From DASSUW01 sp963789005 (lineage in GTDB: Bacteria > Actinomycetota > Thermoleophilia > Solirubrobacterales > Solirubrobacteraceae), in assembly GCA_963789005.1 (NCBI GenBank), contig CAWBIZ010000015.1, forward strand, positions 372,001 through 436,000: 64,000 bases of DNA, read 5' to 3'. Of the stretch, positions 17,043-26,434 are shown piece by piece. Numbering within the stretch: the first letter of the stretch is position 1; every line of letters begins with the position of its first letter. Position numbers and translations under genes: made by a program. The notes beneath the pieces are model-generated. The model saw only the letters and a list, made by a program, of their open reading frames with translations, was not told the origin of the DNA and made no database searches.

Positions 17043-19088
17043 ATGACCGCCACGCTCGCGCCGCGGCGGGCGGGGGATCGCGCCGTCGCCTGGCTCTACA
17101 CCGCGGCGCTGCTCGTCGGCGCGGCGCTCGTGTTCGCCGTGCAGCCGATGCTCGCGCGCATGCTGCTGCCGGTCGTCGGCGGGACGCCGGCGCTGTGGAC
17201 GGTCGCGCTGGCGTTCTTCCAGGTCGCGCTGCTGCTCGGCTACGGGTACGCGCACCTCAGCCTGCGGCTGCTCGGGCCGCGCCGCCAGCCGCTCGTGCAC
17301 GCCGCGCTGCTGCTGGCGACGTGCCTGCTGCTGCCGATCGCGATCCCGGCCTGGTCCCCGCCCGCGGGCGGCTCGGCGGCCTGGTGGGTCGCGGGCGCGC
17401 TGACCGTCGCGGTCGGCCTGCCGTTCGTGCTGCTGGCGGCGACCGCGCCGCTGCTCCAGGGCTGGTTCGCCCGGCTGGACCATCCGCGGGCGCGCGACCC
17501 GTACTTCCTCTACCGCGCGAGCAACGCCGGGAGCCTCGTGGGCCTCCTGAGCTACCCCGTCCTGGTCGAGCCGCGGCTCGGGCTCGAAGGCCAGGCGCTG
17601 GCGTGGTCGGCGGTCTACGGCGTGCTCGTCCTGCTGATCGGGGTCTGTGCGACGGCGGCCTGGCGGGCGCCCGAACGCGAGCGCCCGCCGGTGCGGCGCG
17701 GGTCGCCGCCGGCGTGGTCCGCGCGCCTCGGCTGGTGCGCTCTCGCCGCCGTCCCGGCCAGCCTCCTGGTCGCCATCACCGCGAAGCTCACGACCGATCT
17801 CGCGCCGGTCCCGCTGCTGTGGGTCATCCCGCTGGGGCTGTACCTGGTGACCTTCATCGTCGCGTTCACCCCCGGCCGCGGCGGGACGCTCGCCTACCGA
17901 GCCGCGACCTGGCTCTTCCCGCCGGCCGGGCTGCTCCTCGCGTGGGTGCTCGCCACCGACCGCAGCGAGCCGGTCCGGGAGCTCGTGCTCCTGCACCTCG
18001 CCGTGCTGGTGCTGGCCGGGATCGTGTGCCACGGGCGGCTCGCCCGCGGGCGCCCCGCGCCCGAGCATCTGACCACGTTCTACATCTGGCTCGCGGCCGG
18101 GGGAGCGGCGGCCGGGGTGCTCAACGCCGCGGTCGCGCCGCTGATCTTCGACCAGCTGACGGAGCTGCCGCTCTCGCTCGCGCTGGCGTTCGCCTGCCTG
18201 CCGTGGTGGGGCGGCCGGCGCGTGCGCATCGCCGTTGCCGCGCTCGCGGCCGGGGCGGTGTTCGCGGTGGCGGCCGGCGAGCCGGAGGTGCTGGAGCGGC
18301 ATCGCGGCTTCTTCGGCGTGCTCGAGGTGCTCGAGCTCCCGGACGGCACGGGCAAGGAGCTGCGGCACGGGACCACGCGGCACGGCGCGCAGCTGGCCGG
18401 GGAGTCGCCACCCGAGCCGATCACCTACTACCACCGCTCCGGCCCCGCGGGGCGGCTGCCGCGGACGGTGCGGGCCGCGGGCGGGCTGCGGGCGGCGGCG
18501 GTCGTCGGGCTGGGCGTGGGCTCGATGGCCTGCCACGCACGCCCCGGTGAGCGCTGGGACTTCATCGACGTCGATCCGGGCGTCGAGCGGATCGCCCGCG
18601 ACGCGCGCCACTTCACCTTCCTGCGCGATTGCCCGGGTCGCCCCCGCGTCACGATCGGCGACGGCCGCGTCGTGCTCGGGCGCGCCGCGCCGGCGGCGTA
18701 CGACCTGATCGTCATCGATGCGTTCAGCTCCGACGCGGTCCCGGTCCACCTCCTGACGCGCGAGGCGGTGGCGCTCTACACCACGCGCCTGCGGACCGGC
18801 GGCCTGCTCGCGCTGCACATCTCCAACCGCTTCGTCGACCTCGAGCAGCCGCTCGGCGACGTCGCCCGCGCCAACGGCCTGCAGTGCTCCTACATCCTCG
18901 ACTCCCCGTACGACCGGAGTGGCCGCCAGGTGCGCGGCAAGTCGTACTCCGAGTGGGTGGTCCTCGCGCGCACGCGCGAGGACCTCGGCAGCTTCGCCCG
19001 CTGGTCGGCGTGCGCCACCGATCCCGAGGCGCGGACCTGGACCGACGACTACGTGAACCTCTGGGGGGCGATGCGACTGGGCGCCTGA
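17043..19088 (+). CDS. fused membrane/spermidine synthase-like protein
   Basis: A 681-residue protein. Residues ~15-420 hold about ten hydrophobic segments (starting AVAWLYTAALLVGAALVFAV), and the C-terminal third is a class I methyltransferase-like spermidine synthase fold: VVGLGVGSMACH, the acidic DFIDVDP, and LIVIDAFSSDAVPVHLLT. The family is annotated as fused MFS/spermidine synthase; a true aminopropyltransferase role is often unproven. The C-terminus ends in ARTWTDDYVNLW. The gene overlaps the convergent LysR gene by 40 bases. Confidence 0.85.
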   Translation: MTATLAPRRAGDRAVAWLYTAALLVGAALVFAVQPMLARMLLPVVGGTPALWTVALAFFQVALLLGYGYAHLSLRLLGPRRQPLVHAALLLATCLLLPIAIPAWSPPAGGSAAWWVAGALTVAVGLPFVLLAATAPLLQGWFARLDHPRARDPYFLYRASNAGSLVGLLSYPVLVEPRLGLEGQALAWSAVYGVLVLLIGVCATAAWRAPERERPPVRRGSPPAWSARLGWCALAAVPASLLVAITAKLTTDLAPVPLLWVIPLGLYLVTFIVAFTPGRGGTLAYRAATWLFPPAGLLLAWVLATDRSEPVRELVLLHLAVLVLAGIVCHGRLARGRPAPEHLTTFYIWLAAGGAAAGVLNAAVAPLIFDQLTELPLSLALAFACLPWWGGRRVRIAVAALAAGAVFAVAAGEPEVLERHRGFFGVLEVLELPDGTGKELRHGTTRHGAQLAGESPPEPITYYHRSGPAGRLPRTVRAAGGLRAAAVVGLGVGSMACHARPGERWDFIDVDPGVERIARDARHFTFLRDCPGRPRVTIGDGRVVLGRAAPAAYDLIVIDAFSSDAVPVHLLTREAVALYTTRLRTGGLLALHISNRFVDLEQPLGDVARANGLQCSYILDSPYDRSGRQVRGKSYSEWVVLARTREDLGSFARWSACATDPEARTWTDDYVNLWGAMRLGA

Positions 19089-19963
19089 TCGCCAAGGGCG
19101 GCGAGCACGGCGGCCAGCGCGGGGCGGCGAGCCGCCCCGCGGCGGACGAGGGCGTGGACGAGCCGTGCCGGCGGGGCCGGCACGGCCTCGGCGTACCGCA
19201 CCGGGTCGTCGTCCCCGCACGCCAGGGCGGGCACGAGGCCGACGCCCAGTCCTGATGCCGCCAGGGCCATGAGGAGGGACGCCTCGTCGGCGCGGTGCTC
19301 GATCCGCGGCACGAAGCCCGCCGCCCGGCACGCCCGCTCGACGGCGACCGCGTACTGCGTGCCCGCGAGCCCGCCGATCCACGCCGCGTCGCGATACGAG
19401 GCGAGCGAGACGAGCGCGGCCGCGGGGTCGCCGGGCGGGAGCGCGAGCAGGAGCGGCTCGGTCAGCAGCAGCTGGGCGTCGAGCCCGCCGGCGGGCGCCG
19501 GCTCGACGCCCTCGTAGGTCTCGGAGACGAGCAGGTCGAGCTCGCCGGAGCGCAGCAGGGAGATGCCGTCCTCGGGCTCGTGCTCGCGGACGGAGACGAC
19601 CAGCTCGGGATGGCGGCCGGCAAGCTCGAGCGCCGCGGGGAGCACCAGCCGCGCGGCCGCGCTCGGGAACGCGCCGACGACCACGCGGCCGCGCACGACC
19701 TGCTGCTCGGCCGCGAGCTCCGCCTCGGCGGCGTCGAGCTCCGCGAGCACGCGCTCGGTGCGTGCCACCAGCCCGTGGGCGGCGGGCGTGAGCCGCACCC
19801 GGCGACCGTCGCGCTCGAGCAGGGCGACGCCCGCCTCTCGCTCGAGCTGGAGCAGCGACTGCGATACCGCCGAGGGCGTGTAGCCGATCGCGCGCGCGAC
19901 CTCGGCGATCGTGCCGCGGCGCGCGAGCTCGCTGAGGTGCCGGAGCCGCCGGACATCGAGCAT
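19049..19963 (-). CDS. LysR family transcriptional regulator
   Basis: A 304-residue regulator: the helix-turn-helix is in the first 60 residues (HLSELARRGTIAEVARAIG, TPSAVSQSLLQLEREAG) and a periplasmic-binding-like effector domain follows (VVGAFPSAAARLVLPAAL). ATG at 19963 is preferred because the DNA-binding domain starts there; the open frame extends 28 residues upstream without family similarity. It is divergent from the gene at 20038 and convergent with the spermidine synthase fusion. Target genes are unknown. Confidence 0.85.
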   Translation of the reverse strand: MLDVRRLRHLSELARRGTIAEVARAIGYTPSAVSQSLLQLEREAGVALLERDGRRVRLTPAAHGLVARTERVLAELDAAEAELAAEQQVVRGRVVVGAFPSAAARLVLPAALELAGRHPELVVSVREHEPEDGISLLRSGELDLLVSETYEGVEPAPAGGLDAQLLLTEPLLLALPPGDPAAALVSLASYRDAAWIGGLAGTQYAVAVERACRAAGFVPRIEHRADEASLLMALAASGLGVGLVPALACGDDDPVRYAEAVPAPPARLVHALVRRGAARRPALAAVLAALGDQAPSRIAPQRFT

Positions 19964-20037
19964 CGTGAAGCAGAGCTTACGCTGACCGCAAGCGGTCGGT
20001 GCTTGTACTTGTGCTCGCACCACGGCACCCTCGTTGA

Positions 20038-20700
20038 GTGACCCCACCCGCCGATCGCTACGAGCCGCTGCCGTCGCTGCCCGAGCTGCCGCGCTGGCTG
20101 TGGCGGAAGCTCGGCCGCCGCGGGCGGATTGCGATCGTGCTCGCGGCGCTGGTGGTCGCCGCCGCGGCGGCGGCCACGGTCCCCGGCCTGCGCGAATCCC
20201 AGCGCGAAGCCGACGCCCGCACCCAGCGCGAGCGCGCGGCGCAGCGGGTCGAGCTCGTGCGCCGCCTCGAGGTCGAGCAGCGTCCGGTCGCCGGCCGCTC
20301 CGGCAGCCGCGACGCCGGCCGCCCGCGCGCGGCCCGGCTTGCCGCTCGCGCGGCGGTCATGGGCGACCTCGGCGCGGCGATCGAGGCCGACGCGCGCGGT
20401 CGCGCCCGCCGCGGCCAGCTGACCGGCACGATCCGGCGCGTCGCGTGCGAGCCGTTCCCGCGCACCGTCGGCGGCAGCGGCGCCGACGAGGATGTCGGCC
20501 GCCGCCGCGGGCGCTTCGCGTGCGTGGCGGTGACCGCCGAGTTCGCTCGCACGGAAGGCAGCCCGGGCGGCGTGATCGGCCACCGCTACCGCGCCAAGGT
20601 CGACTTCCCGACCGGCCGCTATGCGTTCTGCAAGATCACCGGCCGCGCCGGCCCCGAGCGCGAGCAGGTCGTGACGATCCCGCGCGCCTGCGGCGGCTGA
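20038..20700 (+). CDS. hypothetical protein with one N-terminal membrane helix
   Basis: A 220-residue protein with a short proline-rich cytoplasmic start, one membrane helix (IAIVLAALVVAAAAAATV, ~32-49), and an exported domain holding three cysteines (RRVACEPF, RGRFACVAVTAEF, YAFCKIT). The regular spacing of small beta-strand-like segments suggests a compact extracytoplasmic domain. Start is GTG at 20038. No known family recognised. Confidence 0.7.
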   Translation: MTPPADRYEPLPSLPELPRWLWRKLGRRGRIAIVLAALVVAAAAAATVPGLRESQREADARTQRERAAQRVELVRRLEVEQRPVAGRSGSRDAGRPRAARLAARAAVMGDLGAAIEADARGRARRGQLTGTIRRVACEPFPRTVGGSGADEDVGRRRGRFACVAVTAEFARTEGSPGGVIGHRYRAKVDFPTGRYAFCKITGRAGPEREQVVTIPRACGG

Positions 20701-20704
20701 GCCG

Positions 20705-21520
20705 TCAAGCCAGCCGGCGCCGCAGCTCGGCGCCGCGGCCCGCGGCGACGGCGCGGGCGACACGCCGCTCGTCGAGCTCGACGCCGCGCGCATCGGCGAG
20801 CTCGAGGATCTCCTGCCGCTCGTCCCCCTCGCGCATCCACTTCACGAACAGCCAGCCGAACAGCACGATCGTGACGATGCTCTCCTCGACCATCATGATC
20901 GCGCCGGCCGCGCTCTGGTCTCCGAGGTCGCCGTACCAGCCGTAGAACACCGTCCCGGACCAGACGAAGACGTTGGCCAGCACCGCGCCGGTCAGCCGCA
21001 CGACGACGACGTAGCCGAGCTGCGCCGCCGTGCCGAACCACTCCGGCTTGGGGAACGGGCCGAACAGCGGCATCCACAGGTTGATGCCGGCGAGCAGGAA
21101 CAGCACGTGCTGGCCGACGTGGACGAGCTCGTACCGGAGCGCGCCCTCGTACGCCCACGAAAGGTGCCAGAGGTAGAGGTTCGCCGCCCACAGCGCGAAC
21201 GCGATCGCGGGGTGGGAGAGCACCCGCAGCCGGTCGATCGCGCGCACGCGCAGCAGGGGAGCGAGCACGGGGCCGGTGAGGCCGAGCACGAGCAGGACCG
21301 CGGCGACGTCGGCGATCAGGAGGTGCTCGGTCATGTGCGCCGCGAACGTCGAGCCCGCGAGGTCGAGCACCGGCGGGCTGACGGCGAGCGCGAGCACGGC
21401 CACGCCCGCGCCGAAGCACGCGATCCGCCAGGTCGGCACCGGCCGGCCGCGGCGCGCGAGCGTGCGCGCCCGCACCCCGTACGGGATCGCGTACGCGAGC
21501 AGCAGGGCGGCCGCGAGCAT
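20705..21520 (-). CDS. ctaG: CtaG-like cytochrome c oxidase assembly protein
   Basis: A 271-residue protein with about seven membrane helices and the conserved histidines of the caa3-type CtaG family: FAAHMTEHLLIAD near residue 62, ANLYLWHLSWAYE near 115, and VHVGQHVLFL near 135. The family (unrelated to Cox11-type CtaG) is needed for copper handling or maturation of aa3/caa3 oxidases. The C-terminal ~40 residues are charged and cytoplasmic. No oxidase subunit genes are in the window. Confidence 0.85.
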   Translation of the reverse strand: MLAAALLLAYAIPYGVRARTLARRGRPVPTWRIACFGAGVAVLALAVSPPVLDLAGSTFAAHMTEHLLIADVAAVLLVLGLTGPVLAPLLRVRAIDRLRVLSHPAIAFALWAANLYLWHLSWAYEGALRYELVHVGQHVLFLLAGINLWMPLFGPFPKPEWFGTAAQLGYVVVVRLTGAVLANVFVWSGTVFYGWYGDLGDQSAAGAIMMVEESIVTIVLFGWLFVKWMREGDERQEILELADARGVELDERRVARAVAAGRGAELRRRLA

Positions 21521-21557
21521 GCCGATGACTATGACCGCTGCGCCGCGGCCGGCTCAA

Positions 21558-22991
21558 TCACCTGAGGCCGCAGCGCAGCGAGAACGCGCCGCAGAACGTG
21601 CCCGCGGGGTCGAGCGTCGCCGCCGCGGCGCGCCAGGCTGCAACCGACGGCGCGCCGTACAGCTCCTCGATCCGCCGCTCGGTGAGCACGTTGAACTGGC
21701 CCCAGTGCGGCCGCCCGCCGAACCGGTACAGCGCCTGCTCGTAGGCCGCGAGCAGCTCGTACCCGCCCTCGGTGTCGGTCTGCATGATCAGCTCGATCAT
21801 CATCGTGTCGCGCCCGTGCATCATCGAGAGCACCGCGCGCGAGCGGCGCACGAAGCGCAGCGCGAACGGCGCCGTGGCGTAGGCCTTGCCGAGGCGCCGG
21901 TGCTTGGCCGCGACCGCGAAGATCGTCTCGACGGCGTCGCGCGGCGTCGTGCCCTCCAGCCCGACGCCGATCTCCGAGGAATACGCCGGGAGGTCGTTGG
22001 CGGCGCCGATGTTGAGCACCCGGTAGCTGCGGTCGGTGTAGGCGTCGTCAACGAGCCCGTCGAGCACGCGGTCCATCGCTCCCGGGATGCCGTCGGGATC
22101 GAAGTCGAGCGCGAAGTCGATCACGGCATGGGTGACGGGCAGCGACGACAGCAGCTCGTTGATCCGCGGCCGCTCGCGGTCGTCGCCCTGCGGCCGCAGC
22201 TCGACCGCCGGCTCCTCGCGCACCGTGACCATCACGCGGTGCTCGCCGTCGCGGCCCGGATACGGGTTGACGAGCAGCTCGTAGTGATCGTGGTCGGCCG
22301 CCACGCGCCCGTCGACGAGCTCGTCGCGCACGGCGCTCCACGTCGTGATCCAGCGCGTCTCGGTGAGCCGGAAGCCGGCCCGCGCCTCGAGCACGACCGC
22401 GTAGATGACGCCCATGCAGCCCATGCCCACGAGCGCTGCCGCGAACAGCGCGTCGTCGCGCACCAGCTCCCAGCCCTCGCCGTCGGCGTCGGCGGGATCG
22501 GTCGGGCCGTCGAGCGGCTCGAGCCGCACCCGGCGCCCGCCGCCGGCGACGATGTCGAGCGAGCGCACGAGATCCGGCAGCGGCCCGTAGGCCAGCCCGG
22601 AGCCGTGCGTGGAGGTCGAGATCACGCCCGCGACGGTCTGCCCGTCGTAGCCGCCCATGTTCGGGAGCGCGTAGCCGGCGTCCCAGAGCTGCTCGTTGAG
22701 CTCGCGGATCCGGGTCGCCGCGCGCACGCGCACGAGCGGCCGCTCGCCGTCGCGCAGCACCTCGACGGCGTCGCCCGTGAGCCCGCGCGGCAGCACGAGG
22801 AAGCCGCCGGTCAGCCCGACGTCCGACCACGAGTGGCCCGAGCCGACGGCCCGCACGGAGACGCCGTCGGCCTCGGCGTCGCGCACGAGCGCGACGAGCT
22901 CGTCGAGGTCGTCCGGCTCGCAGACCTGGAGCGGCTGGCAGGACTGGTTGCCGGTGTGGTTGCGCCACGTCGATCGGAGCGTGCGCTGCAT
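21558..22991 (-). CDS. FAD-linked sugar-1,4-lactone oxidase
   Basis: A 477-residue flavoprotein. The PCMH FAD-binding domain (residues ~20-190) shows VGSGHSWSDVG and STSTHGSG; the C-terminal D-arabinono-lactone oxidase domain ends in GRPHWGQFN and LDPAGTFC. Relatives (L-gulono-, L-galactono-, D-arabinono-1,4-lactone oxidase, alditol oxidase) oxidise sugar lactones or polyols, often with O2. Start is ATG at 22991. It is divergent from the secreted peptidase. Confidence 0.9.
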   Translation of the reverse strand: MQRTLRSTWRNHTGNQSCQPLQVCEPDDLDELVALVRDAEADGVSVRAVGSGHSWSDVGLTGGFLVLPRGLTGDAVEVLRDGERPLVRVRAATRIRELNEQLWDAGYALPNMGGYDGQTVAGVISTSTHGSGLAYGPLPDLVRSLDIVAGGGRRVRLEPLDGPTDPADADGEGWELVRDDALFAAALVGMGCMGVIYAVVLEARAGFRLTETRWITTWSAVRDELVDGRVAADHDHYELLVNPYPGRDGEHRVMVTVREEPAVELRPQGDDRERPRINELLSSLPVTHAVIDFALDFDPDGIPGAMDRVLDGLVDDAYTDRSYRVLNIGAANDLPAYSSEIGVGLEGTTPRDAVETIFAVAAKHRRLGKAYATAPFALRFVRRSRAVLSMMHGRDTMMIELIMQTDTEGGYELLAAYEQALYRFGGRPHWGQFNVLTERRIEELYGAPSVAAWRAAAATLDPAGTFCGAFSLRCGLR

Positions 22992-23073
22992 CGGCCGAAG
23001 CTATTGCGGTCGCGGGTGTGGACGCAAGCGCAGCGGGTACGTCGCACCTGGAGGCGGACGAGGGAGGCAGGAC

Positions 23074-24486
23074 ATGCGAGGCATCAGGAGCTGGGCGCTG
23101 GCGATCGGCTGTGCAGCGCTGGTGGTGGCAGCGGCGGCCGTCGCGGGAGGCGCGGACCGGGCGACGGGAGGCGGGAAGAAGGCGCCGGCGCCGCTCGGCA
23201 AGGAGACGACGCGCGACGTCGACCGCATGCTGCGCGAGGTCAGCACGCGCCGGATCCAGCGCAGCATCGAGCGGCTCGCGAGCTTCGGGACGCGGCACAC
23301 GCTCTCGTCCCAGGACGATCCCGAGCGCGGGATCGGCGCGGCGCGCGACTGGATCTTCAGCGAGCTGCAGCAGTCGGCGACACGGTCGGGCGGTCGCATG
23401 CAGGTGGAGCTCCAGAGCTTCATCCAGCCCGTCAGCCCGCGGATCCCGCAGCCGACCCGGATCACGAACGTGGTCGCCACGCTGCGCGGCACCGAGCCGG
23501 CGTCGGCCGACCGCATGTACGTCGTCAGCGGGCACTATGACTCGCGCTGCTCGGACGCCAACGACGCCGTGTGCGACGCCCCGGGCGCGAACGACGACGC
23601 GTCGGGCGTCGCCGCCGTGATGGAGCTCGCGCGCGTGATGGCGACGCGCCGCTTCGAGGCGACGATCGTGTTCATGGCCGTCGCGGGCGAGGAGCAGGGG
23701 CTGTACGGCTCCACCTACTACGCCGAGCAGGCGCGGCTGAACGGCTGGGACATCGCCGGCATGTTCACCAACGACATCGTCGGCAGCTCGCTCGGCCAGA
23801 ACGGCTTCCGCGAGCCGAACACCGTGCGCCTGTTCGCCGAGGGCCCGTTCGGGAACGAGACGGCGGCGGAGGCCGCCACGCGCCGCACGACCGGCAGCGA
23901 GAACGACTCGCCGGCGCGGCAGCTCTCCCGCTACGCCAAGGAGGTCGCGGAGAGCACCGACACCGACATGCGGGTGCGGATCATCTACCGCCGCGACCGC
24001 TACCTGCGGGGCGGCGACCACATCCCGTTCCTCGAGCGCCGCTTCCCGGCCGCGCGCTTCACCGAGGTCAACGAGGACTATCGCCACCAGCACCAGGACG
24101 TGCGCGTCGAGGACGGCGTCCAGTACGGCGATCTCACCCGGTTCGTCGACTACCGCTACACGGCGCGCGTCGCGCGCGTGAACGGCGCCGTGCTCGCAGG
24201 GCTCGCCACGGCGCCCGCCGCGCCGGCCGACGTGCGCGTGCGCACCGGGCAGCTGTCGGTCGACACCCAGCTCGAATGGGCGGCCAACGACGAGCCGGAC
24301 CTGGCCGGGTACGAGGTCGTGTACCGCGACACCGTCGAGCCCTACTGGACCAACCGGATCCGCGTCGGGAACGTCACCGGCTACACCGCGCAGGGCCTGA
24401 CCAAGGACAACTTCCTGTTCGGCGTCCGCGCCGTCGATCGCGACGGCAACCGCAGCCCGGTCAGCTTCCCGCGGCCGGTGCCGTAA
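23074..24486 (+). CDS. secreted M28 family zinc aminopeptidase with FN3-like domain
   Basis: A 470-residue secreted peptidase. A signal peptide (residues 1-26) is followed by the M28 catalytic domain with all zinc-ligand regions: SGHYDSRC, GANDDASGVAA, the catalytic AGEEQGLYGS, FTNDIVGSS and GGDHIPFLERR, with HQHQD near 340. Residues ~375-470 form an FN3-like module (LEWAANDEPDLAGYEVVYRD). M28 enzymes act on N-terminal residues of peptides outside the cell. ATG at 23074 follows GAGGGAGG. Confidence 0.9.
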   Translation: MRGIRSWALAIGCAALVVAAAAVAGGADRATGGGKKAPAPLGKETTRDVDRMLREVSTRRIQRSIERLASFGTRHTLSSQDDPERGIGAARDWIFSELQQSATRSGGRMQVELQSFIQPVSPRIPQPTRITNVVATLRGTEPASADRMYVVSGHYDSRCSDANDAVCDAPGANDDASGVAAVMELARVMATRRFEATIVFMAVAGEEQGLYGSTYYAEQARLNGWDIAGMFTNDIVGSSLGQNGFREPNTVRLFAEGPFGNETAAEAATRRTTGSENDSPARQLSRYAKEVAESTDTDMRVRIIYRRDRYLRGGDHIPFLERRFPAARFTEVNEDYRHQHQDVRVEDGVQYGDLTRFVDYRYTARVARVNGAVLAGLATAPAAPADVRVRTGQLSVDTQLEWAANDEPDLAGYEVVYRDTVEPYWTNRIRVGNVTGYTAQGLTKDNFLFGVRAVDRDGNRSPVSFPRPVP

Positions 24487-24495
24487 GGACGCAAA

Positions 24496-24527
24496 GCCCG
24501 ATCGTCCACGAGCGTGGACGATCGGGC
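24496..24527 (+). terminator. long perfect hairpin after M28 peptidase
   Basis: GCCCGATCGTCCACG and its exact complement (15 bp) with the 2-base centre AG, starting 9 bases after the stop. Confidence 0.65.
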
Positions 24528-24584
24528 ACGAAGCGGCGATACGCGGTCATAGCCAGTCCCGCGGGGCCCGCGAATACTGGATCC

Positions 24585-25433
24585 ATGACCACCGACAAGA
24601 CCATTCTCGTGCTCGGCGGCACCGGCAAGACGGGCCGCCGCGTCGCGGACTGCCTGCAGGCTCGCGGCGAGGCCGTGCGCGTCGGCTCGCGCACCGCCCA
24701 GCCCGCGTTCGACTGGGAGCGGCCCGCGACCTGGACGCCCGCGCTCGAGGGCGTGCGGGCGGTGTACGTCTCCTACTACCCCGACCTCGCGGTCCCGGGC
24801 GCGCGCGAGGCCACGGCGGCGTTCACCGAGCATGCGCTCGCGCAGGGCGTGCGCCGGCTGGTGCTGCTGTCCGGCCGCGGCGAGGCCGAGGCGCAGCTCG
24901 CCGAGGAGGCGCTCCAGGCCTCCGGGGCCGACTGGACGATCGTGCGCTGCAGCTGGTTCAACCAGAACTTCAGCGAGAGCTTCTTCCTCGACCCCGTGCT
25001 CGCGGGCGAGGTCGCGCTCCCGGCAGGCGGCGTCCCCGAGCCGTTCGTCGAGGCCGACGACGTCGCCGACGTCGCCGTCGCCGCGCTCACCGACGACCGC
25101 CACGTCGGCGAGCTGTACGAGCTGACCGGCCCGCGCATGCTGACGTTCGCCGACGCCGTCGGCGAGATCGGCCGCGCCGCGGGCCGCGAGGTGACCTACG
25201 AGACGATCCCGATGGACGCATTCGCCGACGGGCTCGCCGGCCAGGGCGTCCCGGACGACATCGTCGACTTCATGCAGTATCTCTTCGGCGAGGTCCTCGA
25301 CGGCCGCAACGCGTACGTCACCGACGGCGTCCAGCGGGCGATCGGCCGCGAGCCGCGCGACTTCGCCGACTTCGCGCGCGAGGCGGCGGCCGCCGGCGTC
25401 TTCAGCGCCAACGGGAGCCGGGCGCGTGGCTAG
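24585..25433 (+). CDS. NmrA-like NAD(P)-binding protein
   Basis: A 282-residue atypical short-chain dehydrogenase. The N-terminus ILVLGGTGKTGRRV binds the dinucleotide; the catalytic Tyr-x3-Lys is absent, as in NmrA/NAD(P)H:quinone-type proteins. RCSWFNQNFSESFF and EPFVEADDVADVAV are typical of the family, which includes redox sensors and quinone reductases. ATG at 24585. An AraC regulator remnant lies directly behind on the other strand; such pairs are common and the regulator was probably its former partner. Confidence 0.85.
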   Translation: MTTDKTILVLGGTGKTGRRVADCLQARGEAVRVGSRTAQPAFDWERPATWTPALEGVRAVYVSYYPDLAVPGAREATAAFTEHALAQGVRRLVLLSGRGEAEAQLAEEALQASGADWTIVRCSWFNQNFSESFFLDPVLAGEVALPAGGVPEPFVEADDVADVAVAALTDDRHVGELYELTGPRMLTFADAVGEIGRAAGREVTYETIPMDAFADGLAGQGVPDDIVDFMQYLFGEVLDGRNAYVTDGVQRAIGREPRDFADFAREAAAAGVFSANGSRARG

Positions 25434-25436
25434 CGG

Positions 25437-25527
25437 TCACGCCGCAGCCCGCTTGACGGCGCCCGGCGGCACGCCGATCTCCCGCTTGAACGCGCGTGCG
25501 AACGCCGCCTCGGAGCGGAGGCTGGGG
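25437..25527 (-). pseudogene. C-terminal remnant of AraC family regulator
   Basis: About 28 codons encode SEAAFARAFKREIGVPPGAV, the last helix-turn-helix segment of AraC/XylS regulators, ending at a proper stop. The preceding sequence no longer fits the family, and no room remains before the sugar kinase gene, so the rest has been lost. It is a fragment, not a functional gene. Confidence 0.65.
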
Positions 25528-25573
25528 CGCAGGTCGCCTCATAGCGGAAGCCTTGGCCGGCCGCGCCGATGTC

Positions 25574-26434
25574 TCAGCGCGCGGTGACCGGGGCCTCCAT
25601 CGGCCCGAGGTGGGTGACGCCGGCCGCGGCGACCTCGACGGCTTCGCGCGCGGCCTCGACCGGCTCGGCCCCGGCGAGCGTCGCGACGACGAAGGCCGCG
25701 GCGAACGTGTCTCCGGCCCCGGTCGGGTCGACCTCGTCGACGGTCGGTGCCGGGATCGCCTCCTCGCCCGAAGCGGCGCGCACGCGCACGCCGCCGGCCC
25801 CGAGCGTCGTGCAGACGACGGGTGCCACGCTGTCGTCGAGGCCGAACGCGGCCAGCTCCCCCTCCGAGGGCAGGAGCACGGTGGCGAGGCCGGCGATGCG
25901 CGCCAGCCGCTCCGCGAGGTCGGGCCCGAGCGCCTCCGGGCGCACGTTGGGATCGAGGCTGATCCGCCCGCCGGCGGCGTGCACGCGCGCGGCCGCGGTC
26001 TCGACCGCGTCGGCCAGCGCCGGCGCGAGGGCCAGCGAAGAGCCCGACACGTGCAGCCACTCGGCGCGCTCGGGAAGGTCGCCGAGGTCGGCCGCGCTCA
26101 GCCGCGCCGCCGCCGCGACGTGGAAGACGAACGAGCGCGTCCCGTCCTCCGCGTACGCCACGAAGGCGCAGCCCGTCGGCGCCCCGGGATCGGCGCGCAC
26201 GTGGCTGGCATCGACCCCGTCGCCGGCAAGCTGCCGGCGCAGCAGCGCACCGAAGGGATCGTCGCCCACGACCGCGCACAGCGCCGTCGCCGCCCCGCGT
26301 CGCGCCGCGACGCTCGCGAAGATCGCGGGCGCCCCGCTCGCGAGCGGGCCGACGAACGTGTCCGGCCGGTCGAGCGGGATGCCGCGGCGCGGCCGCATGA
26401 TCTCGACCAGCGCCTCGCCGACGGCCAGGATCAC
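25574..26434 (-). CDS. PfkB family sugar kinase
   Basis: A 286-residue ribokinase-fold kinase. The N-terminus ILAVGEALVEIM and the catalytic signature DPTGAGDTFAAAFV near 240 are clear; LDPNVRPE near 160 is typical of 2-keto-3-deoxygluconate or fructokinase-type members. It uses ATP to phosphorylate a sugar. GTG at 26434 overlaps the stop of the SorC gene (GTGA), so the two are translationally coupled and the regulator probably controls it. The substrate is open; a ketose or keto-deoxy acid is likeliest. Confidence 0.85.
   Translation of the reverse strand: MILAVGEALVEIMRPRRGIPLDRPDTFVGPLASGAPAIFASVAARRGAATALCAVVGDDPFGALLRRQLAGDGVDASHVRADPGAPTGCAFVAYAEDGTRSFVFHVAAAARLSAADLGDLPERAEWLHVSGSSLALAPALADAVETAAARVHAAGGRISLDPNVRPEALGPDLAERLARIAGLATVLLPSEGELAAFGLDDSVAPVVCTTLGAGGVRVRAASGEEAIPAPTVDEVDPTGAGDTFAAAFVVATLAGAEPVEAAREAVEVAAAGVTHLGPMEAPVTAR

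Noticed and set aside
16680..19382. A 900-codon minus-strand open frame over the spermidine synthase fusion
   Set aside because: Low-complexity Arg/Gly/Pro product, no motif; shadow of the real gene.
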